A stretch of DNA of 64,000 nt from Vombatus ursinus (Eukaryota; Chordata; Mammalia; Diprotodontia; Vombatidae). Position 1 is the first letter of the stretch, and every line of letters begins with the position of its first letter. This document shows positions 26,926 to 37,190 of the stretch, one piece after another. The DNA lies in assembly GCF_900497805.2 (NCBI RefSeq), contig NW_020948983.1, forward strand, positions 18,033,029 through 18,097,028. Direction: 5' to 3'. The notes below the pieces were generated by a model. It worked only from the letters and a program-made list of their open reading frames with translations. It was not told the origin of the DNA and did not search any database. The translations under genes were made by a program, and so were the position numbers.

Positions 26926-27240
26926 AACACTAAGTTAGTGAAAAAATTAGCATACAACTCGGGTCTCCTACATCCTAGTTTACAATTCGTTCCTCAAAAG
27001 TATGGTACCGTGGGGCAGCTAGGTGGTGCAGTGGATAGAGCACTGTCCTGAAGTCAGGAGGACCTCAGTTCAAATATGGCCTCAGACCAAACACTTGACA
27101 CTTACTTGCTGTGTGACCCTGGGCGAGTCACTTAACCCCGATTGCCTAAAAAAATAAAAAATAAAAGAAATAAAATAAAATAAAGTATGGTACCTTGAGA
27201 AGCAGTGTAGTACAGTGGAAAGAAACTTAGGGTCAGGAAA
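26918..27240. repeat. Local duplication, copy B (split by SINE)
   Basis: Same sequence as 26139-26270, about 780 bp away in direct orientation. The SINE at 27012-27180 interrupts it with its own target duplication. Confidence 0.8.
27012..27180 (+). mobile_element. A-tailed SINE with clear target duplication
   Basis: It is flanked by AAAGTATGGTACC on both sides. The insertion splits the second copy of a locally duplicated segment (see 26139-26270). Confidence 0.9.
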
Positions 27241-27415
27241 ACCAAATTCAAATTTCAGTTCTAACACTTAAGACTTAGCACAGTGCCAGGTGCTAGTTCA
27301 GAGCATATCACTTAAGTTATACCTCCTTTTCCTTAATGGAAATCTGAGAGTAATTACTTGAACTCACAAGGCTATTCTGAGGGAAGTACTTTGTCATCCT
27401 TAAAACTCTACATAA

Positions 27416-27560
27416 GGGGTAGCTAAGCAGTGCAGTGGATAGAATACTGGCTCTGGAGTCAGAAGGACCTGAGTTCAAATCTGGCCTCAGACACTTACTA
27501 GCTATGTGACCCTGCAGAAGTCACTTAACCCCAACTGCCTCCAAACAAAACAAAACAAAG
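27416..27560 (+). mobile_element. A-tailed SINE
   Basis: GGGGTAGCTAAGCAGTGCAG head. It is flanked by AAACTCTACATAA and AAACTGTACATAA. Confidence 0.87.
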
Positions 27561-27927
27561 AAACTGTACATAAGAATGAATCATTATTAATGTTATTTTA
27601 GTTAACTGAGATTTTATTGTACTTTTTAAAGGACACTTGGTAAAACAAAATACCTCTAAACACAGAAGAAAGTACATTTTAATGAGCTAAGAAATACTGT
27701 GGATGCAAGTTTATTTCTATAGATATATTTTAATAAAAATTTAAACATTACCATTTTACCAAACCATCTGTGCATAAGGGTAGTGTCCTCTAAGATCTTA
27801 CTAGTTTTAAAGGTAATTTTTCATTTAAGCCTACTTCCTCAGAAATACTATTCCACTTCAGCAGCCGTGTTTGGGGTCAAAAGATTAGTGTTCAACAACT
27901 TTCTCTCTAGTGTATCTTCCGATCTGG

Positions 27928-28030
27928 AGACCAGCACCAGATTTATGGTCAATAAAAATTTCAAACCGGTTCAAGAAAGCAGTATGAAGTAGCAGACAGC
28001 ACCAGATTTATGGTTAATAAAAATTTCAGT
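27928..28030 (+). repeat. Short tandem duplication of about 68 bp
   Basis: CAGCACCAGATTTATGGT and AATAAAAATTTCA occur twice. The first unit continues TTCAAGAAAGCAGTATGAAG. In the second unit the matching TTAAAGAAAGCAGTGCAAAA comes only after the two SINEs, at 28391. Confidence 0.8.
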
Positions 28031-28032
28031 AG

Positions 28033-28380
28033 GGGCAGCTAGATGGCGCAGTGGATAGAGCACCGGCCCTAAAGTCAGGAGGATCTGAGTTCAAATCTGG
28101 CCTAGGACCAAACACTTGACACGTATTAGCTGTGTGACCCTGGGCAAGTCACTTAACCCCAATTGCCCTTTAAAAAAAAAAAAAGAAAAGAAAACTTTTG
28201 GGGCAGCTAGGTGGTGCAGTGGATAGAGCTCTGGCCTTGGAGTCAGGAGGACCCAAGTTCAAATCTGGCCTCAGACACTTGACACTTACTAGCTGTGTTA
28301 CCTGGGCAAGTCACTTAACCCCGATTGCCTCACCAAAAAGCAAAAAAAAAAAGGAAGAAAAAAAGAAAGGAGAAAAAAAT
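28033..28380 (+). mobile_element. Two A-tailed SINEs in tandem (28033-28198 and 28200-28380)
   Basis: Two full SINEs stand in the same orientation. The second begins in the tail of the first. The pair is bounded by AAAAATTTCAGT on both sides. Confidence 0.88.
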
Positions 28381-28394
28381 TTCAGTCTAGTTAA

Positions 28395-28605
28395 AGAAAG
28401 CAGTGCAAAATAATAGAAAGAGTGCTAAACTTGAAGTCAGAAAGATCTGGGTTCAAATCCCGCCAAGGCACTTGGTAGCCTTTGGACCCTAAGCAAAATC
28501 ACATAACCCTCCTGTGCCTCAGTTTCCCCATCTATAAAATGAAAGGGTTGGATTTGATAGCCTCTAAGGTCCCTTCTAGATCTAAATCTATGATCCTATA
28601 AAACT
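28395..28605 (+). repeat. MIR-family SINE (marsupial subtype)
   Basis: AGAAAGAGTGCTAAACTTG, TGTGCCTCAGTTTCCCCATC and CTAAATCTATGATCCTATAA. Confidence 0.75.
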
Positions 28606-29259
28606 GTTTACTTCTGCTTTAGAGAGAGAGAAGCACATTAAAAATGTCATTCACGCAAACTGATAGAAGATAAAGAGTCCAGAAACTAGAAACTCTCTTC
28701 ATCAGATACTAATGACAATAATTAAAGGAGGGAAAGTGCCTAACTATAATCTTGGCACTTTGCAAATCTAAAACAGATTTCAGATTATTTGGAAGAGGCA
28801 TTTATTTCCCTTGCTAGAAAAAGTGAGTTACAGTAAGCATGAACTACAACAGAACCCTGGCACTACTCTCAAAAACTGCTGCATAACAGGAGAAACAGGA
28901 GAAAGTCCAGTGAGAGGGAAATTACAATTTCTATTCCAGAAATGCTACGTCTAATCTACCTGCTGACAAAGTGACTGCTTGCCAACTGTTTCTAACAGGA
29001 TAGGTCCTAAACTGACGGCCATTAGTTGAGGGAGATTTTAGGAGTTAAAATTCCAAACCACTGAGCTGCTTATAACTACAGAGGCAAGTGGACAAACACA
29101 TTGCTTGGAATGACAGTAGAAAGTACACCCTGACTTTCATCAGAGACCTGTTTTCCACTTATGAAAGCACTTCAGCCCTTCTTCCTTCCAGCCCTTGACT
29201 CATTCTCCCCATATAGTACAGATTCCTGTTCATCTAAACTTTCTCTTCTAGTCATCACT

Positions 29260-29500
29260 GACCAAGATCACTTTACTTTACTTTCAGTAACACTTAAGTA
29301 GGTACCACACATTTTAACATTCAATTATATCCTGTCTTACATTGTTCCTTAATTGTTTTGTGTTTGTTTTGTGCCCTCCCCAACAGAACAGGAGCTTCTT
29401 AGGGACAAGGATAATCCACTTCTCAGTTGCTGCCACAGTATTATCTAGCCCAGGGCTGTACATTTGGGAGGGACTCAGGAAAGACTTATTGACTGATAAT
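29260..29500 (+). mobile_element. L2 LINE 3' end
   Basis: Diverged L2 tail with GCCCTCCCCAACAGAACAGG, AGCTTCTTAGGGACAAGG and a final GGAAAGACTTATTGACTGA-type end. Confidence 0.6.
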
Positions 29501-29689
29501 GAAGTAACACCACACAATAGGATCCAACAGTTTAATTCTCCTTAAAATAGCCCATGCTTCTTCCTAACTACATATTACAAACTGAAGCAAGACTCAAATC
29601 TGGGCTGCATCTATTGTGATTTTAGTTTGGTTTATTAGTTGCTTTAGTCGAAAATGAGAATGTTTTTATTGAAGTGTAACGTCTTCCAC

Positions 29690-29935
29690 GAGGCCCTCCC
29701 TGATTCTCCCAGGCTATAATCCTTCCTTAACATCTACAGTAGGAGCAGCTAGGTGGCACAGTGTGTGACCCTGGGCAAGTCACTTAACCCCAATTGCCTG
29801 GCCCCACCCAAAAAAAATCTACAGTATTTCATCTGTGCCTCTTTTACAGCACTTAACACAGTCTGCCTGGGCTCTCTGACCCTAACATTAGATGTCCCAA
29901 ACAGCATGGTAAGCTTGTTAAGAACCAGGTAAATC
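29690..29935 (+). mobile_element. L2 LINE fragment with SINE insert
   Basis: L2-like blocks CACGAGGCCCTCCCTGATTC and CCTCTTTTACAGCACTTAAC lie on the two sides of an inserted SINE at about 29743-29815. Confidence 0.6.
29743..29815 (+). mobile_element. Internally deleted SINE (WSINE1 type)
   Basis: The head GCAGCTAGGTGGCACAGT joins directly to GTGTGACCCTGGGCAAG, skipping about 80 bp of the usual body. It is flanked by ATCTACAGTA on both sides, so the short form inserted as such or was deleted after insertion. Confidence 0.75.
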
Positions 29936-31422
29936 ACAAGCCTGTTTCCTAAAACTTAGAACCTCTTAAGACAAAGCACACAAATTCTGTTTGGAAATCT
30001 GCCTGGTTTTAGTGATAGTCCCTATTTTAGGCATACTCATTAGCTCCACAATGGAAGTTCTAGAAGTTTTCAAAGTACTACTGGCTAGTGACTAAACTAT
30101 GATCTCCAAACTCTAAATGAGAACCACATGACAAACTCTTCAATGCTTAAAAACAGGACTTTGAGCCACAAGGCCCTGTTTTGGAGTAGGCTCATTTAAA
30201 GCACATGTATAAACCTAATGACATCCAATATGGAGGAGCTTGAATGGCAAAATAGTTGTTTCTACTGTACTGAATCCTGAGGGAACCAATCATTTATGTA
30301 AAATTCAGCCCACACAGGTCCTAGGTTGTTTTTCTAGAAAGGAACTGGCTTACTTCCTCAAATTTACCTACAGTACTTTGTAACTCTTTTTTTCCCCTGC
30401 ATCACTCCTAACATATTATTTATCTATGTACATCAATGCTACCAGTGATGGGAGCATCCACTTCGATGAAACCACTGATGCCTAAAATTAGCAAAGTATA
30501 CATATTGGCCCAGTGCCTCAAACCCAAAAAACACTTAGTAAATGTTTGTTGAATTAAATTAAAGGTGCCCCCACCCATATTTTCCCTCCACTTGACATTT
30601 CTGACATCCTTGAAAGTGTCTCTCTTTGGCTAGGGACAAATGTAAACAACTCCTATTGCATCTCTACCTTGTTCCTATTCAGAGGGGGAAAATGGTTCAG
30701 GGTCAGGTAACATTCAATTTCCAGGTTCAAATCACTAAGTCAAGCTACAAGAAGCTAAGGCAGTTTATGGAGTTCAGGATTCCATGCTGGCTGGGCCCAA
30801 CACAGCAAGCCACAAAGGCAGATAAGTAACACAGTAGGTCCCATTTCAATTTAATACTTCTAAATCTAAATAAACAAAAAGTCAAGAAGTGCTGGGAACA
30901 TACTGAGGAGGAAGGGGAGGAAGGTTGGTAACATTGCTGTCTGTGAGCCAAAGAATGAGGGAGTGAGGAAAAGAGTTTTTAATGTAGCATCAGTTTAAAA
31001 ACTAGGGCAAAACTGTTATATTTTACTGGTTGCATATTTACCTCTCCAAGGAAAGGGGGCGGAGAGGGGTATTAAACATATGGGCTACTGCTGGAAGAAG
31101 TGTTTGTTTTCTTTGGCTCCATCTAGGATTAAAGTTTCAAAATCAGCAGTTACATTCCTCCTATCCACTGAGTTCCTCTTCAGTCAACTGAATTCTCTTT
31201 ACTTTGATAGCAGGAATGTGATGAAAAACAAGACTTGGGCCTCTGAAATAGCTTCTTTCAGCAGACGTGGTTGGAGTTCAAGAATTCACATATATTATCC
31301 AAAAGGACCTGGGTCTGAATCTCTGTCTCTCCTTTTTATTTTTAAAAGGAGGGGGAAGAGCAGAATCCATGTATTTTCTAAAGTTGTGTTACTTAGAAAA
31401 CTCAAAAAAAGAAATTCAATCC
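29936..31422. other. WBP1L intron, nothing recognised
   Basis: A 139-codon plus-strand open frame near its right end (31080-31499) has no recognisable similarity and runs into the 7SL pseudogene, so it is not called. Confidence 0.5.
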
Positions 31423-31672
31423 AAAATGTGGGCTTTAACCTTTATCCCTTCTGCTGGGAGCCAGAAGATGTTGAGCTTAGGGGTTCTGATCTGCAGTAGG
31501 TTGAGTGGATGAGGGATCTATACTGTCTGGTACTAATACAGTAAGCTCCTAGGAGCAGGGGCCCACCATGTTGCCCGAGGAGGGAGAAACCAGTTCAGGA
31601 CAGAACTCCAGGTAAGTAATGAGATTGGAACAGTGGGTGGCCACTATGCTTTCAGCCTGGGGTAGATAATTT
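31423..31672 (+). pseudogene. 7SL RNA-like pseudogene, copy 1
   Basis: The segment aligns along its length with SRP 7SL RNA: a CCTTTATCCCTTCTGCTGGGAG start, GGTACTAATACAG where 7SL has GGCATCAATATGG, GGAGCAGGGGCCCACCATG where 7SL has GGAGCGGGGGACCACCAGG, and GCCACTATGCTTTCAGCCTG near the 3' end. It is diverged and has an internal deletion, so it is not a working SRP RNA. Copy 2 lies in opposite orientation about 215 bp away. Confidence 0.8.
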
Positions 31673-31884
31673 TTGGACCTCCCGTTCCTCATCTGTAAAC
31701 TGTTTGCATTACAAGGAAGTCCTCTCCAAACCGGGCTGTCACTGCACTTGTGTGTCCTACCTGAGTGAGAGAATTGTGAAGAAAGACAGCAAGCCCAACA
31801 GGGTCACACCGTTCACAATTTAATGCTCGGCACTCCACACTGACTTGGGAATAAAAAAGAGGGGAGCGTGACAGAAGCCAGTTT

Positions 31885-32150
31885 ATTTTCTCTTTTTTGG
31901 TTTTGAGACTGAGTCTTACCTACCCCAGGCTGAAAGCATAGTGGCCACTCACTGTCCCAATCCCACTACTTATCTGGAAGTTCTGGCCTGGACTTAGGCA
32001 ACATGGTGGGCCCCTGCTCCTAGAAGCTTGCTGTATTAGTACCAAACAGCAGAGACACCTCATCCACTCAGCCTACCGCGGATCACCAACCCCAAGCTCA
32101 ACATCTTCTGGCTCCCAGCAGAAGGGATCACAGGCAAACACCAGGATGTT
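31885..32150 (-). pseudogene. 7SL RNA-like pseudogene, copy 2 (inverted relative to copy 1)
   Basis: On the minus strand it starts near TGGTGTTTGCCTGTGATCCC and contains GTACTAATACAGC, CCACCATGTTGCCTAAG, AAGTAGTGGGATTGG and CAGCCTGGGGTA. It ends GACTCAGTCTC followed by an A-rich tail at 31881-31905. The A-tail indicates a retrocopy. It shares several non-7SL changes with copy 1. Confidence 0.82.
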
Positions 32151-32189
32151 TGGTCCAAGTAATTCTCTGTATGTAAAGGCTATATACCA

Positions 32190-32400
32190 TAGGCACTGAG
32201 CTAGTAGAAAGTGATAGACTTGAAGTCAGGACAGCTGATTTCAAATCCAACTCCTATCTGTGTAGTTGTTAATAAATCACTTACAGATGAGGAAAGCGAG
32301 GTACAAAAAACTTCACTGACTTGTCCCGATTAGATCACACAGGCAAAAAGACAGAATTCAAACTCCAGCCTTCTAACTCCAAATCTAGCATTCTCCTTCC
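32190..32400. repeat. MIR-family fragments, head-to-head
   Basis: A forward head (TAGACTTGAAGTCAGGACAG) is followed by an inverted MIR (TTACAGATGAGGAAAGCGAG). Confidence 0.6.
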
Positions 32401-32557
32401 AAATGTACCACCCCTGCCCTGTTTCCTCTTCCATAAAACAAGAATGACTTTGCTGCACACATCATTTCTTCCCTTTCTCTTAGAAAAAAACATTGTCCCT
32501 TTCTGGCCATGTGAGCAACCATAGTTATTATCACAGTATTTTCCTGATGATCCAGAG

Positions 32558-32746
32558 TAGAGGTGTCCAACTCAAATAGAAATGGATCTCTGAAGCCACA
32601 TACTGACTTAGAAAACCACAAATTAACATTATCTTGTGTTGTATCTTGGTTTTATTTGTTTTGTTGAACACTTCCCAATTACATTTTAATCTGGTCCGGG
32701 CCACACTCAGGAGTTTTGCAAGCCTCAGAACATAACTGACACTTCT
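32558..32746 (+). mobile_element. Non-autonomous hAT-like DNA transposon, second copy
   Basis: This copy shares GGTGTCCAACTCAAATAGAA, AACATTATCTTGTGTTGTAT and TTACATTTTAATCTGG with the copy at 21649, and ends GACACTTCTG. Confidence 0.65.
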
Positions 32747-32755
32747 GATATAGAA

Positions 32756-32890
32756 CAGGGGTCAGCAAATTACATCCTGCCCAACAGATTGGGCCCCCTG
32801 TCTATTTTTGTACAACAGGCAAGCTAAGAATGGTTTTTACCTTTTTAAATCAAAGTTTTACTACATTTAAAAACACAAAAACATTTTTAA
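32756..32890 (+). mobile_element. DNA transposon end (hAT-like, CAGGGGTCAGCAAA type), truncated
   Basis: It starts CAGGGGTCAGCAAATTACA and contains GCTAAGAATGGTTTTTACC, a recognisable old mammalian hAT-type repeat. The other end is not found. Confidence 0.55.
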
Positions 32891-33602
32891 AATTTTTAAA
32901 TTTAAAAATTTAAAGAAATTCTTAACTCGGGGTATTCATAAATACACACTCAGACTGTAGTTTGCCCACACTTAAGATCTAGAAGGATCTGCTGCCCTGA
33001 TCACCTGGTCATCAATGAGAAATAGACCAAAAGAGCAGCAAGTCATCAGGAGACACCTTTTCAGACACAAAAAAAGTCCTACATCCTCTTTATGATAAAG
33101 GCAAATAATAATTTCTTCTTCTCGGGAAGGTAACCCCCCATACAATGATAGCTAGACTTCCTTCCTTCTTCCTTGCCTCTTAACTGCCTTTTTACCGCTA
33201 GCCTCAGGAAATTAGCTACTGAGAACAATTCTGGGTGTTTTGGCAGGGAAGGGATAGTTTCAATGTGAAAGGAAACATTTCATAGGTGAGCTGTGTAAGA
33301 TATTTTATCTAGCAGAACCAGTATTCTAGCAATAGAAACTCACTTAATTGGGCCATTATACAACAAAAATACAAAAACAATTGATATTAACGTTATGACG
33401 CAAACATTGTCTCCTCCATAAGGACCTCCCTGATTGTGCCAGCTAGAATGGATCTCTCCTTCCTCTAATTCCCATAGTTGTTTGCCTGTGACTCTTATCA
33501 AACAAGCATTTGTTAAGTACCTACTACGTGCTAGTTGCCTTTACAAGTACAAAGAATTAATCAATCCCTTAGGGCACTTATCGTAGTCTTTTTCTGATTT
33601 GG

Positions 33603-33735
33603 GTAGATTTGAGGATTAGAATAAGGAATTGAGTACCAAATAGAGTAAAGAAAGGAAGACTGGGAATTGTTGTGTGGGACCTGGCCTGTGACAAAATGGG
33701 AGACATTTTCTAAAACATTTCTTCTACTTAAAATG
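33603..33735. repeat. 130-bp direct repeat, copy 1
   Basis: GATTTGAGGATTAGAATAAG through AGACATTTTCTAAAACATTT matches 34531-34660 at roughly 85 percent by eye. The repeat family is not recognised. Confidence 0.8.
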
Positions 33736-34530
33736 TAGAAGATTAAACCCAACCAACCTCACTGCCTCACTTTTAAACTCATCTGGTTTGTTCCTACTGC
33801 TTTGCCTTTCTGTGGATATTCCTTATCTCAGGAAAGGGCAAGAACACAGCTCAAGTTGTGAGTCCAGTTCCAACCTGCCCTTCACAGTTCTGAGCATGGT
33901 TAGAGTTACACATTCCTATAAGCCATGCTTCTCAGACCAAAGGGGAGTGAGGCAGGGAGGGGAGGCGGCCTGGACTGGATTCTAACTCTCAGAAAGCTGC
34001 TGGATAAATTTTTGGCAGCAGCAGCCGCCAGTCAGTTGTTCATTCCCTGCTAGGCTACCAGCTATAACTTTGGACTGCTTCTCCAGACAGCAACTCACAA
34101 AGCAATTCATTCCTGGTCTCTGCAACTGGGGACCACCTGCTTGGAAAGTCAGTGCTGTGAGTGTTCTGTGCCTACTTCCACATCACCCTTCCTGACACCT
34201 ACTTGTGTCCACTAAGCTCCAGTACCATCACTACAAGTTGTAAACAAGAACCAATATATAACCTGGGACTTCAAAAGAAAGACGCTGTCACAGAGAACCT
34301 CTTATAAAAATGCATACTGTGATTCTGTCTCTGGCAGCCAAATAAAAACGGAGGAGGAAAGGCTTTCACTATCGGCCTTATTACTAATTTCTCTCCCTCA
34401 ACCACACAAACTCCTTTTCCCATAAGGTGTCACAGTCCATTTATTTTTTTGGTAGGATCTGCACTACCACTATCATTGACACATTAAAAAGAGGTGGCAC
34501 ATGGCAGAGTTAAAAACAGCCTATGACTAG

Positions 34531-34660
34531 AGTGGATTTGAGGGTTAGCATAAGGAAGTGAGTACCAAGTAGGGAAAAGAAGGGAAGATTGGGAATTGCT
34601 ATGTGGGAGCTGGCCTGTCACAAACTGGAAGACATTTTCTAAAACATTTCTTCCACCCAA
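34531..34660. repeat. 130-bp direct repeat, copy 2, next to WBP1L alternative exon
   Basis: Copy of 33603-33735, ending about 65 bp from the donor side of the alternative first exon. Confidence 0.8.
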
Positions 34661-34724
34661 AACAGTAACAAGCTCCCCCCCTCACTACATCCCCAAACAC
34701 ACAACACAAAACCAACTGAATTAC

Positions 34725-34751
34725 CTGTCTAAGACCCCAAAGGAAAGGCAT
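34725..34751 (-). CDS. WBP1L: WBP1L alternative first coding exon (short isoform)
   Basis: Nine codons, MPFLWGLRQ, run from ATG at 34751 to a CAG/GTAATT donor in phase 0, the same phase as the upstream first exon. Human WBP1L isoform 1 begins MPFLLGLRQDKEACVG as I recall it, so eight of nine residues match and the join to DKETCVG is correct. This N-terminus has no signal peptide. The 5' UTR limit is not known. A TTGCAG directly before the G preceding the ATG could be a splice acceptor or chance. It lies too deep in the intron to be a leftover of another gene. Confidence 0.87.
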
Positions 34752-34759
34752 CCTGCAAC

Positions 34760-36479
34760 AGCATCATCCACACACTTAGGTTTAAGAACAAAAAGCTCTT
34801 AAAAGTTAAGTCTTTCAACAACTATGTCTCATCTAATGCAGACAGACTGTGGTTGCAATCCTATTTGAACTGGATTTCCTTAACAAAGAATATTAAGTAA
34901 ACAGTACTGGGACCAACCAAGCAGGATCCCTCCCTCCCTCCTGCTTTCCTCACTCCCCCTTCCCTGCTGTCCCACCCCCCACCTTCTCGTGACATCTCTC
35001 AGACACAGCAAAGCCTTCAAACCATTTGCCAAAGGGGAAATGACATCAGTTCAAGTACATTAAAAAAACACTTCAGACAGCTGCTGCAGAACACCACTGA
35101 GGATGTGCTGTAAATTGAAGATGCCCAGGTAGCTGCCAGACCTGTTCTGCTGAAGAATTTAAGTCTGCAACATGACAAAGTCAGGGGCTGCTTCTAGTCT
35201 CAGTAGCTTTTCACAGTTTAGGAAAAATCAAAATATACTTTAAATAAAGTTTCCAAATTCACAAAAAGTCTTCACGTCTCTGGAGAAGAATAACTTGAGT
35301 CATTGTTTCTCCTAAAAAAAAAAGTTAAGCAACAGTTTCACAAAAACTTCTCCCATCATATTTCTAAGAAGAAAAATGTAGTATTCTTATGGTAACATGT
35401 CAAGTCCTTCACTGCTATTATCCCTACCCCAACCTTCCAAAAGACTGGTACAGAAATGGCCATGAGGAAATTAGAGAGTACCTTATCTCCACCATGGTGA
35501 CTATACAACCCAAACCCTAAAAGCTGAGCTCCAGCTGTACACCGATTTCTACGGTCCTCTCTTCCCCAGGGAGCTCCTATTTCATAAACAAACTGAGCAT
35601 GTACAAGATGCCAATGTCTTTCTTCACTTGCCTTATAAGAGGTACAGCAAGTCCCACCATAGCTTCCAAGTGGCCAGAAAAACAGACTAAATTTAAACTG
35701 TGTGTTGCTTCTGAAATATTAATTTTCTTAAAGATTTCTGTGCTTTCTTTTCTGAAACCAATTTTTCCCATCCGTGGAGAGAGAACAGCTCTCTACCAAC
35801 CACCAGCTCTGCATAGCAACTACAAAATTTTGCCCTCTTATTTCCACCTAGTTAATGCTCAAGTCACACAAGCTTTGCCAAAACTCAGGCTCCCAACCAG
35901 TGGTAACAATAGCATAAGACAAGAATTCCTATAGTTTGGCTTGGACTAGCAGACATGACCCTTTCTACAGTTATCAGATAGCCAAATGAACTTTACAAAA
36001 CCCAAATTTGTTTTCTTAAAATGTTTTAAGTTCCAAAAGTTGTCTTCTGCATTAATTATGGCACATCTTATCTTCCTTTATTATTTACCTTAAGTATTTA
36101 TATATTATAGTTTTCATACATAATATATAAATAAAATAATATATCAAGGAGTATTTAAGAAGGATCTTTATGACAGCACTGTGCTAGGGTCCATGTAAGT
36201 AAAAGTAGTGTGTTTGAATATTGCTATCTCAAGCTCTCCCTAGGGAAATGAACCATATTTAACAAATTGTAGAAAATTCATAGGCCCTAATACAGTGGCA
36301 TATTCTTCCTAGGTGCAAAATGAAAGATGATGATAATCTGAAGCATCATAAGCTATTTCTCATTTTCCAAGAATAGTAATCAATTAGTTGCTTTATGTAC
36401 CACTCAAAACTTGATTCAGTCAATAAATTCTTCATCCTTAAGTGAAATGATGAAAAACTGAACAGAAAGACTTAATAGT
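34760..36479. other. Region upstream of the WBP1L alternative first exon
   Basis: This would hold the leader and promoter of the short isoform. It is not CpG-rich and no clear TATA box or transcription start was found. C-rich sequence lies at 34925-34985. Confidence 0.4.
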
Positions 36480-37190
36480 CACTCTATACAAACTGTGAAC
36501 TGGCTCAATCTTTCAAGAAAGCAATCTGGAATCTTGTCCAAAAAGTGATTAAATTGTGCATACCTTCTGACCTAACAATACTACTACCATGTCATCTATA
36601 TGCTAAAAAGATCAAAGAAAGCTATGGAAATATGGATATGAAAAATACTTATAGCAATATTTTTATAGTGGCAAAAAAGTGGAAACTGAGGGGGTCTCCA
36701 TCAATTGAGGAACGGCCAAACAAGCTAAGGTATAAGAAAGTGATATCATACTGTTGTGCTATAAGAAATGATGAAGGAGACTATTTCAAAGAAACATGAG
36801 AAGACCTATATGAATTGACATAGAATGAACTAAGCAGAACCAAGATAATTTATAAAATAACAGTATCACAAAGACAAACAACTTTGAAAGATTTAGGAAT
36901 TCTGATCAACACGATGACCAACCACAATTCTAGAGGGCTCATGATGAAACAAGCTACTTCTCACAGAGAAGTGATGGACTCAAAGTACAGATAGACATAC
37001 AAATATATACACACATGTGTATATGTATGTGTATGTACTTGACATGCCAAATGTGAAGATTTGGTTTGCTGACCCTGTTTGCAATACGGTTTTGTTTTTT
37101 TCCTTCTTTCTTAATGGGGGACAAGGCACTGGAGAGATTGAAGATTTTTGCTGACTGAAAAAAAATTTTTATTTTACAAAAATACTCTAT
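36480..37190 (+). mobile_element. L1 LINE 3' end
   Basis: TATAGCAATATTTTTATAGT, CAATTGAGGAACGGCC and GAATGAACTAAGCAGAACC mark the same L1 3' region, ending in a TG/CA-rich tail and A-run. Confidence 0.75.

Noticed and set aside
31080-31499. 139-codon plus-strand open frame
   Set aside because: No domain or family likeness, and its end lies in the 7SL pseudogene.
31423-32150. Functional SRP 7SL RNA gene
   Set aside because: Both copies are strongly diverged with internal deletions. One has a retrocopy-type A tail.
37001-37036. TG/CA-rich stretch as a regulatory Z-DNA element
   Set aside because: It is the ordinary variable tail of an L1 3' end.
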